From Methanobacteriota archaeon (lineage in GTDB: Archaea > Thermoplasmatota > Poseidoniia > Poseidoniales > Thalassarchaeaceae): a DNA stretch of 13,771 nt. Positions 8,354 to 13,771 of this stretch are shown piece after piece. The notes beneath the pieces were generated by a model. The model was not told the DNA's origin, made no database searches, and saw nothing but the letters and a program-made list of their open reading frames with translations. Both the position numbers and the translations under genes were made by a program. How positions within the stretch are numbered: the first letter of the stretch is position 1; every line of letters starts with the position of its first letter. The stretch covers positions 1 through 13,771 of the forward strand of contig PBPH01000049.1 of NCBI GenBank assembly GCA_002725475.1, given 5' to 3'.

Positions 8354-8818
8354 ATGGTAGTAGAGAGTGTCCCCAGTTCCTACCTCGGACTAGCAATAAT
8401 GACGATAGTCGGAATTGGCTTTCCTTTGGGGGCATTTCTAGTTTCAAAATTCATGCGACCAACCCCTGACCCAAATAATCCGAACAAATTCCGTTCCCTC
8501 TTATTGGATGGTTTAGAATCGGACCACACCCTCTACGTTCGGGGAGATTCCACTTACGAATGTGGTTCTGACCCAGTGGGGGATGCAATGATTGATTTTC
8601 ATTTCCAATACTACTGGTACGCTATAATTTTCCTAGTATTCGACATTGCTTTCATGTTCATCGCATTTGGTGGCCTTCTGTCTATTAATTCGCAACCAGG
8701 GGATCCGAATACAATCGAGTTGGCACTTAGTGGCGTGGTCACAGTTACTCTATTCCTTGCCCTCATGGGGTTAGGTGTTTGGCATGCATTCCGTAAAAGA
8801 GGTAGAATCTACATTTGA
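8354..8818 (+). CDS. nuoA: NADH-quinone oxidoreductase-like complex I, membrane subunit A
   Basis: NuoA (ND3 family) is a small membrane subunit at the heel of complex I; its loop between helices 1 and 2 lines the quinone site. The 154-residue product has three hydrophobic helices (about 9-31, 87-110, 122-145) and the family motif YECG (68-71), followed by P-V-G-D-A and the F-x-Y-Y-W-Y-A-I-I-F-L-V-F-D helix. Two departures are visible. The Glu normally two residues after the helix-2 Asp (FDxE) is Ala99, with Asp97 kept. The helix 1-2 loop before YECG is about 35 residues, longer than the roughly 20 usual in bacteria. ATG 8354 has GGAG (8344-8347) at good spacing. It is the first gene of the nuo operon and its stop codon overlaps the nuoB ribosome-binding site. 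Confidence 0.93.
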   Translation: MVVESVPSSYLGLAIMTIVGIGFPLGAFLVSKFMRPTPDPNNPNKFRSLLLDGLESDHTLYVRGDSTYECGSDPVGDAMIDFHFQYYWYAIIFLVFDIAFMFIAFGGLLSINSQPGDPNTIELALSGVVTVTLFLALMGLGVWHAFRKRGRIYI

Positions 8819-8824
8819 GGTGAC
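8817..8824 (+). promoter_or_regulatory. nuoB ribosome-binding site overlapping the nuoA stop
   Basis: GAGGTGAC begins inside the TGA stop of nuoA and ends 3 bases before ATG 8828. It matches the archaeal anti-Shine-Dalgarno (complement of AGGAGGTGAT) and implies translation coupled to nuoA. Confidence 0.8.
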
Positions 8825-8827
8825 AAT

Positions 8828-9421
8828 ATGGCAGATGAAGCTCAGAATTATTCCATGTTCAACAGCCAAGCTCTAGTTGATGTTGTTGGCGATACTACTG
8901 ATGCGGCTTTGAAAGCAAGCAGAATAAAGAAATTCATCAGTGTCCTAGGTGGCCGCTTTTTCAATTGGGGGCAGAGAAAATCGTTATTCCCACTACATTT
9001 GGGAATCAAGTGCTGCGCACTAGAAATGGCTGCTACAGGAGGCTCTCGCTTCGATGCAGAGCGCTTTGGAGTATTTTTCCGTTCATCGCCCCGTCAATGT
9101 GATGTTCTTATTGTCAATGGCCCTATTTCAAAGAAGTTTGCAGATCCAATCGTTAGGCTTTGGGAACAGATGCCTGAACCAAAATGGTGCATAGCCATGG
9201 GTGAGTGTGCAATTTCTGGGGGCCCCTATTACCAATCTTACAATATTCTTGAAGGAGTTGATACTGTAATTCCTGTTGATGTATATATTCCAGGATGCCC
9301 ACCACGCCCAGAAGCTTTGATTGACGGTTTTGGGCATTTACGAAAGAAGATTATGAGGAGCGGGGTGAAGTCGGCTTCAGGACCTGTTGGTGACGCCCCA
9401 ATTATTCTTGGAGATGATTGA
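8828..9421 (+). CDS. nuoB: Complex I subunit B, holds the terminal [4Fe-4S] cluster N2
   Basis: NuoB (PSST, 20-kDa family) carries cluster N2, which hands electrons to quinone at the interface with NuoD. The 197-residue protein has the four expected ligands: the tandem Cys62-Cys63 in IKCCALEM, Cys127 in MGECAISGG and Cys157 in PGCPPRPEA. Other family signatures are present: the SPRQCD strand before the V-N-G-P turn, A-x-G-G-S-R-F-D after the CC pair, and IPVDVYIPGCP. The roughly 45-residue N-terminus and 20-residue tail are lineage-variable. No ligand is missing, so an active cluster is expected. It sits 9 bases after nuoA and 5 bases before the longest nuoC frame. Confidence 0.97.
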   Translation: MADEAQNYSMFNSQALVDVVGDTTDAALKASRIKKFISVLGGRFFNWGQRKSLFPLHLGIKCCALEMAATGGSRFDAERFGVFFRSSPRQCDVLIVNGPISKKFADPIVRLWEQMPEPKWCIAMGECAISGGPYYQSYNILEGVDTVIPVDVYIPGCPPRPEALIDGFGHLRKKIMRSGVKSASGPVGDAPIILGDD

Positions 9422-9432
9422 TTTAGGTGGTG
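9410..9432 (+). promoter_or_regulatory. Two competing ribosome-binding sites for nuoC
   Basis: GGAGATGAT (9410-9418) lies 8 bases before GTG 9427, while AGGTGGTG (9425-9432) lies 6 bases before the in-frame TTG 9439. The second arrangement resembles the TTG start of nuoD. The start of nuoC is therefore uncertain by four codons; ATG 9445 is also in frame but is spaced poorly. Confidence 0.5.
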
Positions 9433-10104
9433 TTTAGTTTGGGTATGAAGACTAGACAAGATTACGCCGAGGAATCCGCTCAACAAGTCATTGAAGCAGC
9501 ATCCAATCGTTGGAAGGGTACCGGGCTTGAAGCAGAGGTTCGCCATCATAAGAGCGGAATGGCTAGGCCATATGTTTTCATTAAGTGCCCACGAAATCAT
9601 TGGAGGGCAGTTGCAAAGTGGCTAAGATTCGAGATGGGAGCCGATCATTGTTCGATGATCACTGGAATTCACTGGCCCGATGGTCCTGATGATTGCAAAT
9701 GGGAGGTTGTTGCCCATCTAATGAGAATGAATATCATTAATCCACCAGAACGTGGGGGTTGGACTGAACAAGTAATCAGGGACCCTAATATTTTGCAAGA
9801 TGATGATGTCCCAATGGAATTTGAAGTTAGCATTTCCATTCCAGATTCTAGAAATCCATCAGTTCAATCAGTGCAAGAAGTTTGGATGGGTGCTGATTGG
9901 AATGAGAAAGAAACATGGGATCTCGTTGGGATTGATTTTGAAGATCATGAAAATATGCGTAGAGTATTACAACCTCATGATACACCAGTAGGATATCACC
10001 CATTACAAAAGCAACACAAGATTCGCTATCACGACTTCGAAGAAATGTATGACGATGCACAAGGTTTCGGCAGGAAACCAATAGATGAAGGGAAGGTAAA
10101 GTAG
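9427..10104 (+). CDS. nuoC: Complex I subunit C (30-kDa family)
   Basis: NuoC is a peripheral-arm subunit that packs against NuoD and NuoB and has no cofactor of its own. In this 225-residue product the family signature is plain in the C-terminal half: V-W-x-x-A-D-W-N-E-K-E-T-W-D-L-V-G-I-D-F near residues 153-172, then D-H-E-N-M-R-R-V-L and a Y-H-P-L-Q-K segment, matching the usual E-x-E-x-Y-D-L-x-G-I-x-F, H-P-x-L-R-R-I-L and P-L-R-K-D. Here Trp replaces the usual Tyr of the central motif. C is a separate gene, not fused to D as in E. coli. The GTG start (9427) gives the longest frame; TTG 9439 is at least as likely. Eleven bases separate it from nuoD. Confidence 0.94.
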   Translation: MVFSLGMKTRQDYAEESAQQVIEAASNRWKGTGLEAEVRHHKSGMARPYVFIKCPRNHWRAVAKWLRFEMGADHCSMITGIHWPDGPDDCKWEVVAHLMRMNIINPPERGGWTEQVIRDPNILQDDDVPMEFEVSISIPDSRNPSVQSVQEVWMGADWNEKETWDLVGIDFEDHENMRRVLQPHDTPVGYHPLQKQHKIRYHDFEEMYDDAQGFGRKPIDEGKVK

Positions 10105-10111
10105 GGGGTGA
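10104..10111 (+). promoter_or_regulatory. nuoD ribosome-binding site, selects a TTG start
   Basis: GGGGGTGA overlaps the last base of the nuoC stop codon and lies 4 bases before TTG 10116. The next candidate, ATG 10125, would be 13 bases away, so the TTG is the better start. Confidence 0.65.
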
Positions 10112-10115
10112 TTTA

Positions 10116-11252
10116 TTGGCAGAGATGTGGATTTCGATGGGCCCACAACACCCTATGACGCATGGTCTTTGGACACTCAAAGTGAAAGTTGATGGTGAAA
10201 CTGTAGTAGATACTGTGCCCGATTTGGGATATATCCATCGTGGCGTAGAGAAGATTTGTGAATCTAGGGATTTCACAAAAATTACTCCCTATTGCGATCG
10301 CCTCTGTTACGCAAGTGCAAACACTTGGTCACATTCATACATTTATGCGGCGGAAGATTTGTTGGAAGTAGAGGTACCTGAAAGAGCTGAATTCATTAGA
10401 GTGATTGCGGTTGAATTGCAAAGAATTGCAAGCCACCTCATGTGGCTTGGTGCCTTTTGTCCAGATATAGGGAATTTGACCGCTTTCGTTTGGTGCTTAA
10501 GAGAGAGGGAGATGATGCTAGATCTCTTACAAGAACTAGGGGGCTCTAGGATGCACTATAATTTCCCAAGAATCGGTGGAGTCAAGAGAGATTTACCAAT
10601 CGGTTTCGCAATGCGCGCCCGCGCAAAACTCAAGTTGTTTTTAGATAGAATTCAGGAAACTGAACAAATGCTTGATGAGAGCACAGTATTTTTGGTTCGG
10701 ACACAAGGAGTTGGTTATGCAAAGCCCGAAGAGATGGTAAATTGGGGCGTTACTGGGCCAAATGTACGTGCAGGAGGCGTTAACTACGATATTAGGTGGG
10801 CTCACCCCTACTCTGTTTATGACCAACTTGATTGGGAAGTCTCAGTTGAACGCCCTTCAATCAAAGGTGCAGATTCATACGATAGGTATAGAGTACGAGT
10901 TGAAGAATTGCGTCAAAGTGCTTTGATGTGTCTTGACGCCCTTGACAAGATGCCAGGCGGTGCAGAGACGCACTACACTGAGGGCGATCCAATGATTCTA
11001 ACCAAAGCGAAAGAGAGAGCAGAGGAAGGCAAGACAGGATTTCATCACTTTGAAGATCCGCGTGGTGAATCTATGTTTTACATCGTGGGCGGAGGGGATA
11101 AGAGAGGCAAGCACCCATACAGATTCTCAATACGTTCTCCAATGTTCATCACAATTCCATACGCTAGTAAATGTATGATTGGCTACAAAGTGGCAGATAT
11201 CCCTGCAATTATGGGTTCATTCGATCCATGTATAGGGGAGACGGATAGGTGA
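10116..11252 (+). CDS. nuoD: Complex I subunit D (49-kDa family), forms the quinone pocket
   Basis: NuoD descends from the large subunit of membrane NiFe hydrogenases and forms the quinone cavity with NuoB and NuoH. The 378-residue protein begins with GPQHPMTHG (9-17), where His16 matches the quinone-contacting His, and has D-R-L-C-Y (61-65), where Tyr65 matches the quinone-binding Tyr. Further signatures are LGYIHRGVEK (37-46), the R-I-A-S-H-L-x-W-L-G helix, the R-x-H-Y-N-F-x-R-x-G-G-V strand and the C-terminal D-P-C-I-G-E-T-D-R. Oddly, Cys64 replaces the usual Asp of RLDY and Cys372 replaces the usual Val of DPV, positions matching the first Cys of each hydrogenase CxxC pair. The second Cys of each pair is absent (Ser67, Glu375), so Ni binding of the hydrogenase type is not expected. 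nuoH follows directly with no nuoE, F or G. Confidence 0.96.
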   Translation: MAEMWISMGPQHPMTHGLWTLKVKVDGETVVDTVPDLGYIHRGVEKICESRDFTKITPYCDRLCYASANTWSHSYIYAAEDLLEVEVPERAEFIRVIAVELQRIASHLMWLGAFCPDIGNLTAFVWCLREREMMLDLLQELGGSRMHYNFPRIGGVKRDLPIGFAMRARAKLKLFLDRIQETEQMLDESTVFLVRTQGVGYAKPEEMVNWGVTGPNVRAGGVNYDIRWAHPYSVYDQLDWEVSVERPSIKGADSYDRYRVRVEELRQSALMCLDALDKMPGGAETHYTEGDPMILTKAKERAEEGKTGFHHFEDPRGESMFYIVGGGDKRGKHPYRFSIRSPMFITIPYASKCMIGYKVADIPAIMGSFDPCIGETDR

Positions 11253-11260
11253 GGTGATCA
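11251..11260 (+). promoter_or_regulatory. nuoH ribosome-binding site overlapping the nuoD stop
   Basis: GAGGTGATCA starts inside the nuoD TGA and ends one base before ATG 11262. It is the longest anti-Shine-Dalgarno match in the window and implies tight coupling of nuoH translation to nuoD. Confidence 0.8.
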
Positions 11261-11261
11261 A

Positions 11262-12815
11262 ATGGGGGATTGGTTAACTGTTCGCAAGTGGGTCTCAGAT
11301 TTCTCTGAAATGATTTCAGATTTAACAATAGGAAATACCCGTTTTTACGAATATTCGGATACATTTGCCAATGTAATGACTGAAGCAATCATGGCGGTAA
11401 ACGTATTTGCGATCATTATGACCACAATTCTTGCATTACTTTGGATTGAAAGAAAATTCTTTGCTAGAATTATGGATCGCCGTGGTGCAACAATGGCGCT
11501 CCGCAGTCTTTGGGTTGGGGAAGGTGGAGAACATGTGGATTGGTATGACGAATTACCATTCGGTACTGGAAAACCACTTCGTTGGCTGAATGGATTTCTG
11601 AACAACACCTTTGGTAGTTCATCAGATTACGAAACCGTCGATAGAGTAAATGATAGGGGATATCATGGGATTTGGTTCCTTTTGCCAGGTATGATTCAGA
11701 ATGTTGCAGATGGAATGAAGTTCATGACTAAGGAATGGATGGTTCCAGCCAAGGCTGACAAATTTATCTTTGAAGTTGCCCCATTCATAATTATTACATC
11801 CACAGTAATGCTCTTTGCATTTATTCCACTAAGTTCTGAAATATATTCAGCAAATCCTGATTTATCTCTACTTTTCTTGATGGCGATTTTTGGTATCGCT
11901 CCCTTTGGAGTATTCTTTGCAGGTTGGTCTTCTAACAACAAATACACCTTACTAGGTGGAATTCGTTCAGCAGCACAATTAACTGCATATGAGATTCCTC
12001 TATTGATTACAGTACTTGCAATAGCAGTGCTTTCAGGTTCATTGAACATTATTGAGATAGTCGAGTTCCAAATTTCCTCCGGCGCATGGAATATATTCTT
12101 GATGCCACTTGGAGCGCTGCTCTTCTTAATCACCATGATCGCCGAGGTAGAGAGGATTCCATTTGACATGCCAGAGGCCGAAGCAGAATTGGTGGAAGGA
12201 TGGTGGACTGAATATGGTGGGATGCGCTGGGGATTGATGTTTGCTAGTGAATATCTCAGATGTTATGCTGCCTGCTTGCTATTCGCTCTCTTTTTCCTTG
12301 GTGGGTGGGAAGCTCCATTCGGTGATTCAATCACCGGTTTAATTCAAAATCAGGATATGATTCTAGGCGCTATTGGGCTTGGTCTGATTGGCTTAGCAAT
12401 TGGAATGCGTAGTGAATATCCTGCACTTCTAGCTCCAGTCCCTCTTGTTTTCTTGTCAGCGTTCCCTCCAATTGCTTGGCTTTTGTTCAAATCTTGGATT
12501 ATGTTTGCCGTTTTCGTGTGGATAAGAGCATCTCTTCATCGAATCAGAACAGATCAAATTCTTGAATTTGGATGGCGATGGCTATTGCCCCTTTCCTTGG
12601 TAAATCTTGGAATTGCATTTTGGTTGCGTTTGAGTGTGTGGGGTGGCGGTGAATGGCCTTTGTTTATCCCCGGTCTAATCACAGCAATTGGCTTGGTTGT
12701 CTTCATAATTCTAGGAATTGACGAGGACACATCAGAATTAGAGGGTAGAACAAGGCCATATTCGGTATTCACTGGAGATGTTGGTCCGGCCTCCCCAGGG
12801 AGCCATGAAAAGTAA
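11262..12815 (+). CDS. nuoH: Complex I membrane subunit H (ND1 family), enlarged
   Basis: NuoH anchors the peripheral arm and forms the entry of the quinone tunnel. At 517 residues it is much longer than the usual 320-350. Conserved parts: WIERKFFARI (61-70) after helix 1, N-V-A-D-G-M-K-F-M-T-K-E (147-158), G-W-S-S-N-N-K-Y-T-L-L-G-G-I-R (221-235), P-F-D-M-P-E-A-E-A-E-L-V-E-G (300-313), T-E-Y-G-G-M-R (316-322), and R-A-S-L-H-R-I-R-T-D-Q (422-432). The carboxylates around the quinone channel are kept. Departures: an extra 30-residue N-terminus; after R-R-G (73-75) the usual GPNRVG is replaced by A-T-M-A-L followed by about 55 extra polar residues (82-134); about 45 extra residues with two probable helices (366-383, 387-404) before the R-A-S helix; and an additional C-terminal helix (467-486) with a polar tail. 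ATG 11262 is set by the ribosome-binding site on the nuoD stop. Confidence 0.94.
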   Translation: MGDWLTVRKWVSDFSEMISDLTIGNTRFYEYSDTFANVMTEAIMAVNVFAIIMTTILALLWIERKFFARIMDRRGATMALRSLWVGEGGEHVDWYDELPFGTGKPLRWLNGFLNNTFGSSSDYETVDRVNDRGYHGIWFLLPGMIQNVADGMKFMTKEWMVPAKADKFIFEVAPFIIITSTVMLFAFIPLSSEIYSANPDLSLLFLMAIFGIAPFGVFFAGWSSNNKYTLLGGIRSAAQLTAYEIPLLITVLAIAVLSGSLNIIEIVEFQISSGAWNIFLMPLGALLFLITMIAEVERIPFDMPEAEAELVEGWWTEYGGMRWGLMFASEYLRCYAACLLFALFFLGGWEAPFGDSITGLIQNQDMILGAIGLGLIGLAIGMRSEYPALLAPVPLVFLSAFPPIAWLLFKSWIMFAVFVWIRASLHRIRTDQILEFGWRWLLPLSLVNLGIAFWLRLSVWGGGEWPLFIPGLITAIGLVVFIILGIDEDTSELEGRTRPYSVFTGDVGPASPGSHEK

Positions 12816-12816
12816 T

Positions 12817-12823
12817 AGGAGGG
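12817..12823 (+). promoter_or_regulatory. nuoI ribosome-binding site
   Basis: AGGAGGG lies 6 bases before ATG 12830 and 1 base after the nuoH stop codon. It decides the nuoI start. Confidence 0.75.
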
Positions 12824-12829
12824 AAAAAT

Positions 12830-13771
12830 ATGCCATATCACCCACATGCACAACCGAATTTCCGCAATATGATTGTGAGGCCAATGTGGATGGCCTTGAA
12901 AGCAGCTTTGAGAACAATCCCGTATGTTGGTAGGCACCCAATTTTGGCAGCTCATGGCAAATCCGGACCTTATCACGCACAGGAGGCCACAATGATTGAC
13001 GAAGGTACTGCTAAGCGGGTTGGTGATAATCATCCTAGTGTAGGGCAGACCTATGCCGTTGATAGGGAAACGTCATCTTTGGTTCCTTATATTGAACGCC
13101 CTGTTACCGTGATGTATCCTTACGAACGCCTCGAGGACCTAGAGCCTTGGCTTTTCGTTCCGAGTAACTATAATGGTAGAATTGGAGTTATTTGGGAAAC
13201 CTGTACTGCTTGCAAGGCTTGCATTAGAGCCTGCCCTAACAGTTGTCTCCATATGACGACTGAAACACGTGTGAATGTACTGGACACCGCATCTGAAGGC
13301 GATGAATGGCATGGTTACGGTAGCGAGTTAGAAGTTGGAGGGATGGCAGCTCAACGAAATGATGTCGATAATAGTGGGCATGATTTGATGACAGCACATG
13401 ATGCAGTTCCCCAAGAATACAACTTTGGTTCAATCATTGATATTTCTGGCGACCAAGCAACTGTTCGTTGGGAAGATGGAGGTATGGGGGATGTTCCAAT
13501 AGCTGAACTAACTCCTGCTGAAGTTGATATTGTATCAGGCAGAATTGACATGGGACGCTGCATGTTCTGTGGTCTATGTATGGATGCGTGCCCGTTCGAA
13601 TCTTTCTTCATGACTAACGAGTATGATGGGATGTCTGGCTACAGCCGCCAAGATCTTTGGTATGATGCTGATAGAACTAGAGTTCTTCCATCTGTTCATC
13701 AAGAGAGTGTTGATGCCGAACTCGCCAAGCGTGCCGAGAAAGAACTGAGGAAGCGAGAGAAAGCGAAAGCA
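12830..13771 (+). CDS. nuoI: Complex I ferredoxin-like subunit I with large inserts (3' end outside window)
   Basis: NuoI (TYKY, 23-kDa family) carries clusters N6a and N6b, which pass electrons to N2 in NuoB. The frame stays open to the window edge, giving 314 residues, already longer than typical NuoI (about 160-220). Two eight-Fe ferredoxin motifs are intact: Cys125, 128, 131, 135 (C-T-A-C-K-A-C-I-R-A-C-P) and Cys244, 247, 250, 254 (C-M-F-C-G-L-C-M-D-A-C-P). The normal Y-P-Y-E and N-Y-N-G-R-I-G-V segments precede the first. The motifs are 109 residues apart (Cys135 to Cys244) against about 29 in E. coli, so roughly 80 residues are inserted. Within this insert residues 199-227 read like an SH3/Tudor-type barrel strand set (F-G-S-I-I-D-I ... 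A-T-V-R-W-E-D-G-G). A second extension of about 45 residues follows the N-terminal amphipathic helix. The visible end is Lys/Glu-rich and probably helical. Confidence 0.94.
   Translation, partial: MPYHPHAQPNFRNMIVRPMWMALKAALRTIPYVGRHPILAAHGKSGPYHAQEATMIDEGTAKRVGDNHPSVGQTYAVDRETSSLVPYIERPVTVMYPYERLEDLEPWLFVPSNYNGRIGVIWETCTACKACIRACPNSCLHMTTETRVNVLDTASEGDEWHGYGSELEVGGMAAQRNDVDNSGHDLMTAHDAVPQEYNFGSIIDISGDQATVRWEDGGMGDVPIAELTPAEVDIVSGRIDMGRCMFCGLCMDACPFESFFMTNEYDGMSGYSRQDLWYDADRTRVLPSVHQESVDAELAKRAEKELRKREKAKA

Noticed and set aside
8152..8469. 105-residue open frame starting at ATGATGATG next to the surface-protein stop codon
   Set aside because: It runs through the bulged hairpin, overlaps the first 116 bases of nuoA in another frame, is rich in Trp and Cys, and has no recognisable domain.
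12554..13033. 159-residue minus-strand frame across the nuoH/nuoI junction
   Set aside because: It is antisense to two well-supported complex I genes and their ribosome-binding site, with no recognisable motif.

Overview
The window looks like a piece of a marine planktonic euryarchaeal chromosome, most likely Marine Group II (Candidatus Poseidoniales) or a close relative. This is inferred from three things. The nuo genes run A-B-C-D-H-I with no nuoE, F or G between D and H. Ribosome-binding sites match the archaeal anti-Shine-Dalgarno (GAGGTGAT-type) and sit on the stop codon of the preceding gene, with some TTG/GTG starts. The neighbours are very large secreted or membrane-anchored proteins built from beta-sandwich repeats. 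No 16S or other marker gene is present, so the assignment is not proven. All genes are on the + strand.

Left region (1-8155), cell-surface proteins. The window opens inside a gene for a small single-pass membrane protein with an acidic cytoplasmic N-terminus and an outward beta-sandwich (3-608). After an 89-base gap holding two back-to-back hairpins comes a 1582-residue membrane-anchored subtilase (698-5446). It has a signal peptide, prodomain, S8 catalytic domain, a CARDB-like domain, about five more Ig-like domains, a transmembrane helix, a proline-rich cytoplasmic linker and an eight-ligand Cys/His zinc motif. Three bases later starts a 901-residue protein (5450-8155) with a signal peptide, about seven Ig/NEW3-like repeats and a C-terminal membrane anchor. 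These two are almost certainly co-transcribed.

Middle (8156-8353): a 198-base intergenic region with one strong bulged hairpin and one small one, probably holding the end of the surface-protein transcript and the leader of the nuo operon.

Right region (8354-13771), a respiratory complex I operon: nuoA, nuoB, nuoC, nuoD, nuoH and the first 314 codons of nuoI, with gaps of 5-14 bases. B, C, D and I form the quinone/Fe-S connecting module; A and H are the membrane subunits beneath it. Because D is followed directly by H, this is the 11-subunit-type arrangement without an encoded NADH module, as in Fpo, so the electron donor is an open question.

The most interesting signals are: (1) matched insertions in NuoA, NuoH and NuoI, all predicted to lie at the junction of the peripheral and membrane arms, including an SH3/Tudor-like segment between the two [4Fe-4S] motifs of NuoI; (2) loss of a conserved Glu in NuoA and of the GPNR motif in NuoH; (3) cysteines in NuoD at the positions of the first Cys of each NiFe-hydrogenase CxxC pair; (4) a protease outside the membrane tied to a RING/PHD-like zinc motif inside; (5) hairpins abutting start codons of both surface-protein genes.
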